Shown here piece after piece: positions 1 to 12,117 of a DNA stretch of 64,000 nt. The notes below the pieces were generated by a model. It saw only the letters and a list, made by a program, of their open reading frames with translations. It made no database searches and was not told where the DNA came from. Source of the DNA: Lasioglossum baleicum (lineage: Eukaryota; Arthropoda; Insecta; Hymenoptera; Halictidae); contig NC_134929.1 of the NCBI RefSeq assembly GCF_051020765.1, positions 3,064,786 through 3,128,785 of the forward strand, given 5' to 3'. Made by a program: the position numbers and the translations under genes. How positions within the stretch are numbered: the stretch's first letter is position 1; every line of letters starts with the position of its first letter.

Positions 1-852
1 AAAGACTGCCAGCCCCTGTGTTATTCCGAGGGACCGGTAAGTGGGCGCGAGTGGGCGCGGGGATAACGGGAAAGTTACAGTGATCTGATATACCACAGCG
101 GTAAAAGTTCCACAATCGACGAGATATTCGTCAAGTTGAAGAAGAATGATATAGTAGAATGCTGACATTACCTATTCTGTAATTGCCTTATAATACTATA
201 TATAATTATCTTATTGCATTCTTATTTTCCTTATTATCACCATTGTAATAATTGTTTACAATATAATCGATAGTTTATAGATGTAGGAAAAATGGAAGTA
301 ATTACTACGTAATATCCTACAAATGTATTATTGGAATTTAAAAGTAATTTGAACATTATTGCGTTATATATAAAATAATGATTCTTAAAAAATATTTTGT
401 TATGTTGTGTAATGACAAAATTCAATCGTTCTTATTAAGATCCTTAGTAGGAAACAGAAAATTAATTTTTTTACTTATTTATCCCATACTTGTAATGCTC
501 GACAGCATTATTGACTGCAATTATTAAAGTAGAGGTAGTAACAAGATAAAAGTATTAACTAATTAAACTAATTTTCGACGGCTCCTATCCATACAATGTT
601 ATTTAGAGGCAGTATTTCGTACGAAGATATCTAAAAAAATAATTCTGTTTGACTCTATACGAATATTTCTTGCACCATATATGACGCTATTTAAAAAGTG
701 CGTGTAACATTATTTTATTTCATTCTGAACTGAACCACTTCCTGAAACATGATTCATTTATGAGTACATTGTGCGACGAGACGAAGAGCTAGCAGACGAA
801 GTCGAAGTCGAAATCTTAAAAGAATAAGGACTCTCCGCGTCTCTTTTTTTAC
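1..852. other. AT-rich stretch without a recognisable gene
   Basis: AT-rich sequence with only short open frames. A possible splice donor (GGTAAGT) follows a GC-rich start near position 36, so the first bases could be the end of an exon from outside the window, but I cannot identify a protein. Nothing else is supported up to the Transib-like element. Confidence 0.4.
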
Positions 853-960
853 CGACGCACAGTGGTCCCAAAGCCCGAAAACGTGGCCAAAACCTCAAGA
901 CGTCCCTGGATTAAATTTAAAATTTGTGATGTTATGTTTTCAAGGTCGCTGATTACGAAT

Positions 961-1329
961 CTGAACTTAGAATTTCGAAAAACAAAATGGCCGATCCAAT
1001 ATGGCGGACGGGTATCTGAAAAAATGATTCGATTTCTAAAAAAATTGGCAATACGATGTTTTCTTGGATCTCTGATTACGATTCTGAACTTAGAATTTTG
1101 AAAAACAAAATGGCCGATCCAATATGGCGGACGGGTATCTGAAAAAATGATTCGATTTCTAAAAAAATTGGCAATACGATGTTTTCTTGGATCTCTGATT
1201 ACGATTCTGAACTTAGAATTTCGAAAAACAAAATGGCCGATCCAATATGGCGGACGGGTATCTGAAAAAATGATTCGATTTCTATAAAAATTGGTAATAC
1301 GATGTTTTCTGGATCTCTGATTACGAATT
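961..1329. repeat. Three ~123-bp tandem repeats with inverted partners at 1780-2001
   Basis: The block CTGAACTTAGAATT...ATGGCCGATCCAATATGG recurs at 961, 1084 and 1207, a period of 123 bp. Two further copies lie in reverse orientation at about 1780-2001. The short open frames here (862-1101, 1199-1450, 1748-1966) repeat each other because of this array and are not convincing proteins. Such arrays just inside the ends could be transposase-binding subterminal repeats (inference). Confidence 0.8.
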
Positions 1330-1471
1330 TGAATTGAAAAATTTGATGGAACAGGAAGGTTGAATCAAATATAGCAATATTTGCAATGGAGGAATGAGGC
1401 ATTGGTAAATAAAACTTTAATACGCTTATCGTTAAATTGCGTTTATTCAATCAATCTAGTAACGATATAAG

Positions 1472-1681
1472 TTAAAAATAAATTTCGTCATCGGCAGATT
1501 CAAAATCTTCTCTGGATGCTTCATGTATTTCTTCTGCATTTGTATCCTTATCTATCCTTGGCGATGCTAATAAGTCAACTGCTTCTGCAGATAGGCTTCT
1601 CAATTTCTTTTGCGGCAATTTTCTTATGCCAGATAAAAATGGGTCGGAGTGTAGCAGAAGATGATTAAACACATCCTCCAT
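1472..1681 (-). CDS. Small ORF inside Transib-like element A, function unknown
   Basis: A 69-aa frame lies between the two repeat arrays. It is acidic at the C-terminus (…FESADDEIYF) and contains a DPFLSGIRKLPQKKLRSLS segment that faintly resembles a BESS-like protein-interaction motif. I do not recognise the family. It might be the captured last exon of a host gene, or chance. There is no clear promoter or start context. Confidence 0.2.
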   Translation of the reverse strand: MEDVFNHLLLHSDPFLSGIRKLPQKKLRSLSAEAVDLLASPRIDKDTNAEEIHEASREDFESADDEIYF

Positions 1682-2594
1682 CGTTTTAACTCGTGAATAT
1701 TTTCGAGATAAATCTTTTCGAAATCGCTTCTTTTCCGTGCGCGTGCATTGCGAGACGCAAAAACCAAATACACACTTTCAAATACCCGTCCGTCATATGG
1801 GATCGGCCATTTTGTTTTTCGAAATTTTAAGTTCAGAATCGTAATCAGAGATCCAGAAAACATCATATTACCAATTTTTATAGAAATCGAATCATTTTTT
1901 CAAATACCCGCCCGCCATATTGGATCGGCCATTTTGTTTTTAAAAATTCTAAGTTCAGATTCGTAATCAGCGACCTTGAAAACATTACATCACAAATTTT
2001 CAATGGAATCCAGGAACGTGAATGTTTTCAGTTACCCTTTCAAACCTCACAGTATACCTACTCTGCATTACAAAAAATAGTATTACGAACAAATCTGCAA
2101 AAATCTGTAGCTGATTTTTGTTTCAGTTGCAAGATAATAGTATAAAGTAGATGCTCGAACAAGTTTTAGGGCGTGAGTTGCCGTGAGTTGTAACTTCCAC
2201 TCTACATTTTTAAAATTTACGCCTTCACTTTTACGTTCTCTTTTGCATACATAGTTACCAGTTAATAATAAACATTTGGCACTAAAAACTATGCAACTTA
2301 TCTTCAAAAACAGCATTCATAATGCACAATTAAAATCAATACGATACAATACAATTTGTATACTGTACACTTAAAATTCGCACTGAGGCTTGGAAGAGTA
2401 TGAAAGCACTGTCTAAGAAAACCAAAGTTCGGACTGCGATTGTTGGTCAGGTAATAAAATGCGACCTTCTTGCCGTTTACCCCCAAGTAGAAACACTCTT
2501 AGAATAACCAACCCCATAATTAAAACTTACCTAGCTGAAAGTTAATTTTTTAGGTTTTGGCCACGTTTTCGGGCTTTGGGACCACTGTGGGACG

Positions 2595-2829
2595 TAGGGA
2601 TCAGGTTTAAATAATTAAACCACGGTTGAGGGCGACAATCTTTTATTCGCGCTCCTCGCGCTTAATACTGGTGTCCCTCCCGCCCTCCGGAAAACTATTC
2701 TTACAAAAATAAACAATATTGCTATCGAAGGGGGGAGGGATCGACAAAGCTATAATACTGATTCAGCCTCAGTCTTTCCTCTCTTTATAACGATAAAAAA
2801 ATATTTTGTTCCCGGTATAGTTAGGGTTG
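2595..2829. other. 3' tail of the gag fragment, possibly LTR remnant
   Basis: CT-rich and GC-rich sequence immediately downstream (in the minus direction) of the zinc-knuckle gag fragment. It could be untranslated region or LTR remnant of that element, but I find no matching second copy in the window. Confidence 0.25.
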
Positions 2830-3735
2830 CTGGCGGTGCCTTGTCGGTATCTGGTGGTGTGTCGGTCCTCTATTGCCTCCTCGGTATGTTCCTGCAGTCT
2901 GGGCAGTTGTCCACGGTGTAGAATGGCCGACCACACTGGAAGCAGTATTTCCACTTCTGTGGGGCTAGGCATTCCGAGTGGCAGTGCCCCACTTCATGGT
3001 ACCGCCAGCATCCTTCTTCAACCTCGGCCCCCGGTCGGTTTGCTTTGCCGCGCCTTTTCGGCGCCCCTCGCTGTCGTGGCGGTATCGCGGCCACTTCCCG
3101 TACTCTGGAGGGCGGTGCGCTGGAGGTTGCCCCCCTCGTCGGTTGGGCCTGTATTGATACCGTCGTCCCTTGCATAGTGTGGGCCTGTATGTTCAAGGCC
3201 GCCCTTTGCACCGGCTGGTTAGAGATGTTGGTGGCCATGGCTTTTTTTATTCCGGACTCGACGGCCTCCTCCGTCGCCCTGCGGTGCTCCTCCCGCATCC
3301 TCTTCATCCTTTCTTCCACCGATTTGGTGGGAGGTTGAGGTGTAGGTGTTACTACTTCCCCTCTTGTCGGTCTCGTAACCGGGCTTGGTACTATTGCCGG
3401 TATTACCATCGGCGCTGGTTCCAGGCCCGGTCTCGATATCCCTGTTGGCTTCCTATGGGACGGGACTCTCCCGCGCCCTATCTTGCACCAAATCTCCTCG
3501 TCGAGAAGCAGTTCCTCGGGCGTTCTCCTTCGGCTTCTCTACCTCCACGGTAGGTTTCGTCTGTTGTTCCGCGGGCTTCTCCTCCTTTGTCTGCAGCTGG
3601 ATTGTGGCAGTTGCCACGTATGTTGTCTGTGTGGAGGGTAAACTTAGGAGTTCCCCCCACGGTAGGGCCCCGTCAAACCACTCTTGGTTATTCGTCTGTT
3701 GCGGTTCCGGGGGTTCGTGCGGCCGCACAGTGTGT
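2830..3735 (-). pseudogene. Truncated retrotransposon gag with two degenerate zinc knuckles
   Basis: On the minus strand, frames 3453-3728 and 2870-3409 join, across a frameshift, into a gag-like protein. It has a Pro/Gln/Glu-rich N-terminal part, a basic coiled segment (EERMKRMREEHRRATEEAVE) and a C-terminal pair of CCHC-like knuckles: CWRYHEVGHCHSEC and CFQCGRPFYTVDNC. Both knuckles have lost one ligand (Cys to Tyr in the first, His to Tyr in the second). The paired arrangement matches the gag of the Gypsy element to its right (CWNCRKPGHLSRDC then CYGCG…), so this is probably a related Gypsy-group gag. No protease or polymerase follows, so it is a dead fragment. Confidence 0.65.
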
Positions 3736-4923
3736 CGAGTATATGGGAATTCGGGAAAAAAGTCATAACTCTTAAACTATGCAATTTTCGAGTAAGGTAC
3801 CTTAATACTTTTTGAAATAACATGCAAAGACGAATCGATTGGTATATAAAAAAAATTTTTTCTAATTATTTAAAAAAAAATTTTTTTTTTCAAATGCGAC
3901 AAGTTTGTTTTTTATGTTTTTTTTATTGAGTTATTTTCGATGGACTTGTTGAAGTCGTCATTGTTCCACGACGGAACATATTATATAAATAATACGCATA
4001 AACTAAATGATATACATACAATACAACACACAATAACAAAAATACTATTACAGAATATTATAAATATAATATGTAGAATAAAAATAAATACTGTAGAAAT
4101 GAATTTACAGATTATTAATAACTTGGACGCGTTTGCGATTGACTATGTTCGGCTTCAGTTTCACGTCCGATACTTTTGACCACGACGGCTATCGTATAAA
4201 CAATTGAAAATAATGGACTGTATATTTAGAATAACATAATGAGTAAACATATTGTCTTATCGTTTCGCGCGGACTCAAGTAGGAACAGTAGGAGCAGTAG
4301 GAACTCGATAGACTACGTTAAAGGCGTGGACGGCGAACGCACGCGTCTCAACGTCAACATTTTCTACTATTTTTAACATTTGTGTATATTTATGCACTTA
4401 AGGTCGACCGTCATATCAAGTCGAATGTGCTTTAACTTAATATAATACAAAATCTCAAAGGAACGTATTGGTACTTTCTTTAATACTCAATTGAAAGATT
4501 GTAAATATTTAAACAATTTTAAAACTAAATATATAATTTATAAGAATAAAATTGAACACACACATATGTAAGTACTTATCAAATGGCATGCGTTTAAAAA
4601 TAATTGCAACAAATTTCTTCGAAAGACTACGCAGAAAGCCGCCGAGCGCGAGCGTCTTAATATGGTTTTTTATTATTTTCTTCGCTTGAGCAAATGTGAG
4701 CAGATTTAAACCAACGCGAAATTAAAGTTTAATATGCCACCAATTACTGTAAAAAAATTCACGGGTGTACTTTGATGTACTTTTTTTAAAAAACCAAATA
4801 GCTTGCGAGGGACGCATGTTTAAAAAAATGCACGGAATTTGACAGTAAAGTTTCAGCCTCAATTTTAATAACAAATTGATTTATTCAGTTAAAATTTAAG
4901 ACAGTTTTAGAACATAGAAAATG
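3736..4923. other. AT-rich intergenic stretch
   Basis: Low-complexity A/T-rich sequence, including poly-T/poly-A runs near 3850-3930. The 79-aa frame at 3940-4179 shows no family resemblance. No gene or terminal repeat could be supported. Confidence 0.4.
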
Positions 4924-5159
4924 TTACGAACATTTTAGGATACATAAATTTGCCGATCTTACACTTTGATTTTCGGACTTTTTTCCATTGGACGACACAC
5001 TGTGGGCCGGCAAGTTATTGATGCCGTTGCTGCACGGATTCCCCTCGGTAGAGGGTGTAGCCTCCTTAGGCGATCCTCTATTTTCTCGAGTGAGATTTTC
5101 CTCGATGCCATCTTGGTATTCGGTAATCTGTTGGGAAAAGAGAGAGGCTTTGGCGTTAG

Positions 5160-6419
5160 TCCTTGTCGGTTGGCGGTTGGGTGGGGAATTATGGTTTGAG
5201 GTCCGATATATGCGCTTTGCCGAGGTTTTTTCCCTCTTCTGTGGCCAGGCCATAGACTCCCGGTGATAGTTTCTTTGTAATAATTACCGGACCAGTGAAC
5301 TTTGGCGATAGCTTTGCCGCGAAGTGGTTGGCGGCCGACGAGAGCACTCGCTGTCATTTCATAACCCTGTCCCCTACGTTAAATTCTCGGTTTCTCCGAC
5401 GCAAATTATAATGGTGCAATTGCTTCCGATACGCGTCCTCGAGGTTCTCTAATATCCAATGCCGTAGCGTCGGTAGTTGCGATATCCGCTTTTTCCAAGT
5501 ATCATTGGACGTAACCTCGAGGTCGATCGCGGGCTCGTCATTAGCCCTCGCACATTTTGCCGGTCGCGGCTCCCGCCCGAAATTGAGAAACGCTGCGGAG
5601 GCCTGCAGAACGGAATGGTGCGCGGTGTTATACGCGAAACGGAATTGGGGTAAGTTAAGGTCCCAATCACGATGATCCCTCTTTATATATGCGACGATCA
5701 TCGTCTTTAGGATCCGATTCACCCGCTCTACAGGGTTTGCTTGCGGGTGGTACGGGGGGGGTGGTACTTAATCGAATGCCGTACTCGTCGGCGAGTTCCC
5801 TCAGACTCTTGTTCGCGAACTCGGTACCATTGTCCGTTAGCAAGACGTCTGGGGTTCCCCATCGCGAAAAGATTAACCCTATCTAGGGCCTCCGCAATTT
5901 TCGGACCGGTTGCACGTCGGAGCGGGGTGCATTCAATCCATTTCGTGAACAGATCCTGCATAACGAGAAGGTACGAGTGACCGGACCTGTTCGGAGGGAA
6001 CGGACCCATAATGTAGGCAGCTAGTACTGCTCAGGGCATGTCGACTCTGCGCCGACCCATCAACCCCGTTGGGAGTGTCTGCTCCACCTTCGTGAGTTGA
6101 CAGGTATTACAGCGTCTTACGTACTCTACCGCCGTTCTATACATGCCTGGCCAGTAGTAGCGGGCTGCAATACGATGATAGGTCTTTTCGACCTCTAAAT
6201 GCCCTGCCTGCGGGTTGTCGTGCGCCTCCTACAGGATCTCGGTTCTCCGTTCCTCCGGGATGACGAGTTTCCACTCGTTCCCGTCGGAACCCAGCGTTTC
6301 CGCGATCAAAGGATCCGTTCTTCGACAAAACAATTCCCCGCTTCGAATTGCCCAGTCCGGAAATTTTTCGAGATTTTTCTCGACCTCTGCAAATTTTCCC
6401 TCGTACCATTTCGCACGAA
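5160..6419 (-). pseudogene. Gypsy integrase, frameshifted
   Basis: The integrase inserts the cDNA into the genome. Going down the minus strand I see a His-His-Cys-Cys zinc region (HDNPQAGHLEVEKTYH … CNTCQLTK, about 6230-6090). The catalytic core follows, with its first Asp in the segment around LVMQDLFTKWIE (frame 5728-6009). The second Asp and the Glu are still readable, but in a shifted frame around 5790-5870. The C-terminal segment is frame 5354-5722. A short β-rich tail ends near 5175 (PKFTGP … GKNLGKAHISD). Frameshifts near 5860 and in a G-run near 5755 make it inactive. Confidence 0.8.
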
Positions 6420-7754
6420 CCGCGGCCACTACGTGAGTTTCCCCTTCGGTATTCCCCTCCCCCTCGTAAATACGCGAAAGTGCATCTGGCACTTTATTTA
6501 GGGCTCCCTGCCGATATACTACTTGGAAATTGTATTCCTGTAGTTGCAGGGCCCAACGCGCTAATCGACCTGTGGGGTTTTACAGAGTCCTCAGCCACCG
6601 TAAGCTGTTGTGGTCCGTAATTACCCCTCTAAATATGGACGGAACTTTTGTACCGCCCAGACAATCGCGAGACATTCGAGCTCTGTAGCGGAATATTTTC
6701 GCTCCGGTTCCGCTCGCGAATGCTATCACCCGCTCGACCTCCTCGACCTCTTGCGTTAATACCGCGCCTAAACCTACCGTGCTCGCAACCGTTTGCAGGG
6801 TAAATGGGGTTTCGAAATCTGGGCACGAGAGGGTAGGTGCCGAAGCGATCGCGTCCCGTAGGGATTCGAAGATGCTTTGTTGGGCGTCCTTTCACTCCCA
6901 TTCGCGATCTTTGCGTAATAAACCGTTCAGTGGTTCCGCAAGTGTGGCGAATCTCGGAATACATCTCCTGTACCAGGAGGCCATCCCTAGGAAACGCCGC
7001 ACCTGCTTCACTGTTTTTGGCGGAGGATACGATAATACGGGTTGAATTTTCTCCGCGTCCACCTTTAGTCCGTCTCGGCTCACCACGAAACCCAAATACC
7101 GAACTTCTTGACAGCAGAACTCGCACTTATCAGAATTTATTATTAGACCGGCTTCCTTGATCCTATTTAATACGCGTTATTTAATAGCCATTCGAGATGT
7201 TCTTTGAACGTTTTGGTGACGATAATGATATCGTCCAAAAACGAAAATGTGTGCAGCTCCATTTCTGGGCCTATCAACCGGTCCAATAATCGCTAAAAAG
7301 TTGCGGGTGCTCCTGTCAGGCCATACGGCATGCGGCGGAAATGGAAAAGACCTTTTCCCGGTACCGTAAAAGCTGTTATTTCGCGGCTTCCTTCTTCCAA
7401 CGGAATTTGAAAATACGCTTGACTGAGGTCAATGGTCGAGATATACTTCGCGGCTCGTAATTTGTCTAGGATTTGCATCATGAGCGGTAGCGGGTACGCA
7501 TCTTTCTTCGAGACCTCGTTAACTTTTCGGAAATCGAGACAAAAACGGTATTTGCCGTTGGCCTTTTTGACCATCACGATCGGACTTGACCAACCACTCT
7601 GCGATGGCTCTATTATGCCGTCGGCCAATAACTTGTCTACTTCCTTATATATTGCCTCCTGTACTTTCGGGGAGACGGCATAATATCGATGCTTAATCGG
7701 TGGATGGTCGCCCACTTCGATTCCGTGGCTGGTCAAATTCGTCATTCCGGTCAT
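6420..7754 (-). pseudogene. Gypsy reverse transcriptase and RNase H, broken
   Basis: The RT copies element RNA to DNA and RNase H removes the RNA strand. Visible RT motifs are GIIEPSQSGWSSPIVMVKK, YRFCLDFRKVNEVS, STIDLSQAYFQIPL and RMPYGLTGAPATF, then a stop. Further along in another phase are the FLDD active-site box and the linker FLGMASWYRRCIPRFA. RNase H-like sequence ends in PDALSRIYEG near 6485, the usual end of that domain. In-frame stops (about 7293 and 6580) and frameshifts break the protein into frames 7293-7754, 6892-7095, 6629-7126 and 6229-6492. Catalytic residues are mostly still readable, so the decay looks moderate. Confidence 0.85.
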
Positions 7755-7758
7755 ATCG

Positions 7759-9691
7759 TTAAATTCCGGTAACGTGGTCTCGAGAAGTTCTTTTAATTGT
7801 CGTTTTTCGGCTTCTTGTAACGTTTGTAGACCACAACATACGGTGGCGGGGGGTAGTATTCTCGAAGGGGAATTTCTCCTCTGGTCGTTTCGCGAAATAC
7901 CACACTGCGTTGTGGTATTCGGCTACTATACCAAACTTCGTGATTGAATCGGTTCCTAAGAGCAGGGGTGTCACCAGATTATCTAGGACCCGCGCAAACA
8001 CGTTACGTTTCTCTCTGCCTATCTTTAAAGCAAACCGTGCTTCATCGACTGCTCGATCCACAGCGCCAGTGGCGAGGAGGAAATAGCAAGGTTTATCTGT
8101 CGTTGTCTTTTCGATAATATTATCCTCGACGTTCTCGAGGGTTTCCCGGCTCACGAATGTCAATGATGAGCCGGAATCTATTAGGGCGCGGGTCGTAAAA
8201 TTGCCGATACACGCGTCGACGGTGAGTAGCGGCGGTCGGTACGCGTCCCCATTTATCATTACGCAAGCCGATATCAATTCGGGCGAAGTCTCTCCTGACC
8301 CCTTGATCGACTTCCCCCCCCCCCCCCCGTTTCCCGACGACTTATTGCACCTGCGGCAACGATTTAGCGTGACCCCTTCTGATCCACACCCGTAGCAGTG
8401 CAGCCGCGGTTCTTCGCGGCAATCACGAGACAGGTGCCCAGGCTTACGACAATTCCAACATTGATGCTGGTACCTCTCGTTAGCACGCGGTTTATCGCGC
8501 TGCGGCCATTGTTGCACTGCCACGGCTGCAGTCTCCTTTGCTTTACGCGCTGAGGGGTCACGAGAAGAAGTACGCGATCCACTCCCGGATCGGTATCTTT
8601 CGCGTCCCCCCGATGCCGTCGACGAATCCTTTTTCGCGACAGACTCCCGAGGTTTATGAAGTGCCGATCCGGTTCGAGATTCCCTTAGGGTAGGTCGGGG
8701 GAGTCGATCTCCCGACCCGTCACTCTCTCCACCGCTGGCGGAGGATATCGCGTTCGCGTACCCGAATGTAACTGATCTTCCCCTTCCGTGTGATTTCGAA
8801 CGTGAATGTTTACTCGGATCGAATGCTAAACTGGGGTGGACCATTTCTGAAGGTTTGGGATTCCCCCGTTTCCTTCGTTCTTCTATTCCGTCCGCTTCCA
8901 TCAACCTATCCGACGCGTCGTCGACCGTGCTCAACGATTCTTTGGCTATTGCCTGACGCAATGATAATTTCGCGCCCTCATATAAGATTCTTGCCATTTA
9001 CTCCTCTGTCCACTGTGGCTGCAGTTTATCGAACATCGTGGTCATGGCCATTACGTATTCGCGAATGGGCTCTGCTTCGTCCTGGAATCGTTCTCTAATA
9101 TTCCTTTCCACATTAAATTGATAGTCGGGATCCCCGAAAAATTCTCGAAACGCGGCCGCGAACTCCTCCCAACTCTTACAACGGGCCCCTTTGCGTTTGT
9201 GCCAACGCTTTGCTACCCCCCCCCCCCCCGAGACAAACTGCTACGCAATCGATTAATTCCACATCCTCGATACCGTGATATTTTTGCTGTTGTTCGAGGT
9301 CCTCCAGAAATTCCTCTGGGTCCTCACCCTCTTCACCGGTAAACTTTAACCTCCATCGCCTGATTATATCGGCAACGGGTGTCCCTTTGTAATTTAATTC
9401 TCGGGGCTTCGCTCCGCGTGACACATTCGCGTCGGACTCGTCGTCGGATTCGGGATTCGTCCTCGGTATCTGTTTCCTCGAAACGCGTTGACGCTTGGGA
9501 GACCACGGTCTCCATCTCGATTTCTGGGGGACCGTTAATTTAAATTCGCGCGGCGGTGACCTTTTCGCGTGTCCATCTTCCCCCTCTGAGGGAATATATG
9601 GACCCGCTTCTTGATCCAGCGCGTCCCCATAGTCGGACCCTCTGTCGTCGTCATCGCGTTCCGATTTCGGTACATTCAGTAGACTTTTCAT
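7759..9691 (-). pseudogene. Gypsy gag and aspartic protease region, frameshifted
   Basis: Gag binds and packages element RNA, and the protease matures the polyprotein. The N-terminal frame (9176-9691) starts with Met and is rich in acidic and Arg residues. It runs into a capsid-like segment (EEGEDPEEFLEDLEQQQKY) that is cut by a poly-C run at 9220-9233. The capsid frame continues in another phase down to about 9000, where one in-frame stop precedes MARILYEGAK. After a Ser/Arg-rich linker come a CCHC knuckle (CWNCRKPGHLSRDC) and a second Cys pair. The protease motif is ALIDSGSSLTFVS, with the catalytic Asp-Ser-Gly intact. At least one frameshift and one stop make it non-functional. Confidence 0.8.
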
Positions 9692-10030
9692 TTTAATTCG
9701 GGAACCTCAAACAACCTCGGGCAAATTTGGCCCGATATCCTACGTTTCGGACAGAGAGACGTACTTATTTCCCGTACCGATAGATTTCCACGCTGTTTAC
9801 TACGGCATTCGATTTTCCGTAACTGCCGCGAATCCCGTATCTACGCGAATTTCCTATTCTACCTATTGCCTTCCCAGCCCTTTCTCGTTTTCTATGTCGC
9901 AAAGGGGAAAAACCGTACGCTAAATGACCCTTATTGCAACTTCTTATACGCGCTTTGCCCGTCGACAAGATTTCTGCGCGTTCGCCAAAGAAAAACCGAT
10001 ATCTGTTGCAATACTGTTCGTCAATCTATC

Positions 10031-10050
10031 TCTCTTTTCGGCCGGCGCCA
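10031..10050 (-). promoter_or_regulatory. Candidate primer-binding site of the Gypsy element
   Basis: The minus strand reads TGGCGCCGGCCGAAAAGAG, about 340 bp before gag. A TGGCGCC start is typical of tRNA-primed sites next to a 5' LTR. I did not find a matching 3' LTR, so this is tentative. Confidence 0.4.
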
Positions 10051-10774
10051 GCCGTGTCGAGATTCTTAACGAAAGGGCCCGTTAATATTAAATAATCACT
10101 GAGCTCTACTCAGTTTTATCGCTAATAGGATACTATTCGTCTAGTCTACTAACGGTACATGGACAACGAACCATACTTCCTCCACCACATGTATAACATA
10201 AAAAAAATATATAAAAAAGTATGCATGTGGGTGGGTCAAAATTTGGGGGAAATTATCTCAATATTCGTTACACCAAACAAAATTCAATATCAAATTGTGC
10301 AAGACAATCGCAGCCGCGGGTGGATTACGCCGTAGTGCGATACCTTTCCCCGCGACCGAGAATTCCTCTACACTCTATATCAGAAATAATCACAATTAAC
10401 TACGCGTGTGCCATTCCGAAAAATCATTTGCACAAATTATATCTATAATTTTTTATAATCTGGGGTGGGTGTATATTGAGGAAAAGCGGATAGATATACA
10501 AAAGGAACAAGATACAAATGTATCAATGTATAAGAATATTGTTTGTGAACCTCTACGGGCGGACCACCTCTAGGGACGATCCTAGTCCCGTATTGGTATT
10601 TCAAACAACAAACAATTTATAAATTGTCACTCGTATTGGGGATTATTGGGGCGAAACTCTAGATTCATGGGCGGGTCACACTCGGTGGTGTGTCCCTCTC
10701 CCACGAAATCAAGTGTTACCCCTCCGCCAATAATGAGTTCCAAACACAATTAAATATCAAAATGACCCAATATA
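10051..10774. other. Possible 5' LTR remnant, then AT-rich sequence
   Basis: Sequence outside the candidate primer-binding site of the Gypsy element. It would contain the LTR of a minus-strand element, but TG…CA ends and a second copy could not be found. No gene is seen; the 75-aa frame at 10221-10448 has no features. Confidence 0.3.
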
Positions 10775-11130
10775 CAGGGTGTCCCAAAATTCGTGAAAAT
10801 CCCGAAAGGGGGTGGTTCCTGAGACCATTTCAAGCGACATTTTCCTTTGCAAAAATGTTATCCGCGGCTTTGTTTAGGAGTTATTAACGAAAAACACGGA
10901 CCAATCAGAGCGCGATCTAGACGCGAGTTGCCACAGTCGGCCCGGCGCGCCAAATGTCTATTGGCCGACTGTGGCAACTCGCGTCTAGATCGCGCTCTGA
11001 TTGGTCCGTGTTTTTCGTTAATAACTCCTAAACAAAGCCGCGGATAACATTTTTGCAAAGGAAAATGTCGCTTGAAATGGTCTCAGGAACCACGCCTTTT
11101 CGGGAAGTTCACGAATTTTGGGACACCCTG
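10775..11130. mobile_element. Palindromic MITE, family B (CAGGGTGTCCCAAAA ends)
   Basis: A 356-bp near-perfect palindrome whose arms meet near 10952. Each arm begins CAGGGTGTCCCAAAATTCGT and continues through TTAGGAGTTATTAACGAAAA. Flanks are TATA on the left and TATG on the right, consistent with a TA or 4-bp target duplication. The same terminal ~150 bp form the ends of the large foldback elements at 38894-55680 and 58756-62973, so this is a short internally deleted derivative. Confidence 0.85.
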
Positions 11131-12117
11131 TATGTTGAACATTATCTTCAGATTAAATAGTAACTGGATTTGGTTTAATTGCTATTTTAATTATATTTGA
11201 AAGCGTATGCAATTATAAGCCTTTTCACCGCGACAAGGTACCAGTCTAAGAAAAGGTTTTTTGTGTTTTTTAATTTTTTTGTTTTAAATTTTTATCTCTC
11301 TCTTTTCTTTTTATCTATATTAATGCGGGAATATTTAATTTTATGTTTTATTTAGTGAACACAATTTTATTCTGCCTCTATCTAAAAAGTAATATTATGT
11401 TCTTCAAGATTTTCAAAGCAATCTTCAATATCTAAAGATTCAATTGCGAGTTTAAAGGTTATCCTTTATTCCATCTAGTGGACAAAATGTAAAGTTCGAA
11501 TGTAAAAACGAGCACATTATCTGTGGCGTGAAATACTGGTGGGAGATAGTCCAACAATATATTTCCCTCATCAACTGGTATATTTATTTTTAAATATATT
11601 TATTTGTTAATAACAATTTGTTATTAACTTTAAAATGTTATTAACACATGAAATAAACTTAATTCAAGATATTTTTTTACAACAGATTCACATAAATAGC
11701 CTTTCTTGATTCTCGGTATTCGCACTTAACTGTCGGTATGAAAATACATACAGTATTATATTATTAATATCTTTTCAATCGGCAAAAATGGGCAAACGGG
11801 GTTTTTGTATCATAACTTTAAGGACACTTTAAGAAAAAGATTTATCCTAGTTTTGTGATCAAGCATAATGAGGCAAACTTACTAAATTTTGAATCGGAAA
11901 CTTACTTTTATGTAATCCACATAATTCAATTATGCATTACTAATTAACTATAATTAAATTAACAGTTAACACACACAGTATATTATTCTAATGAGACAAT
12001 GAATTCGTTAAGAAATTTGTTACACGATTGTTCGTGTAACGCGAGAACACGTGTAACGTATTTAGTAGGTATTTTTATTTATGTATTTTAGTAGGTATAT
12101 TTACTTTATATTAGGCG
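11131..12117. other. AT-rich sequence 3' of the hAT gene
   Basis: Strongly A/T-rich with no open frame of note and no family recognised. It may contain the 3' untranslated and terminal part of the hAT element to its right, but I found no partner for the terminal sequence at 21376-21394. Confidence 0.35.

Larger units (their letters stand above)
858..2589. mobile_element. Transib-like non-autonomous element A
   Basis: The ends are 38-bp inverted repeats (858-895 and 2552-2589) starting CACAGTGGTCCC. Transib transposons, relatives of RAG1, are known for CACWATG-type ends and 5-bp CG-rich target duplications. Here the left flank is CGACG (853-857) and the right flank GGACG (2590-2594), a 4/5 match. 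Two other elements in the window have the same first eight bases and perfect CGNCG duplications, which supports the class. The inside carries tandem and inverted ~123-bp repeats and no transposase. It is presumably moved in trans by a Transib enzyme encoded elsewhere. Confidence 0.75.
4924..10050 (-). mobile_element. Decayed Gypsy-superfamily LTR retrotransposon
   Basis: In the minus direction the order is gag (9691), aspartic protease, reverse transcriptase, RNase H and integrase (to about 5170). Integrase after RNase H is the Gypsy/Metaviridae order. A possible primer-binding site, TGGCGCC on the minus strand, sits at 10044-10050, upstream of gag as expected. I could not match a left LTR to a right LTR, so one or both may be lost. 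Several frameshifts coincide with long C or G runs (8311-8328, 9220-9233, near 5755). Confidence 0.85.
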
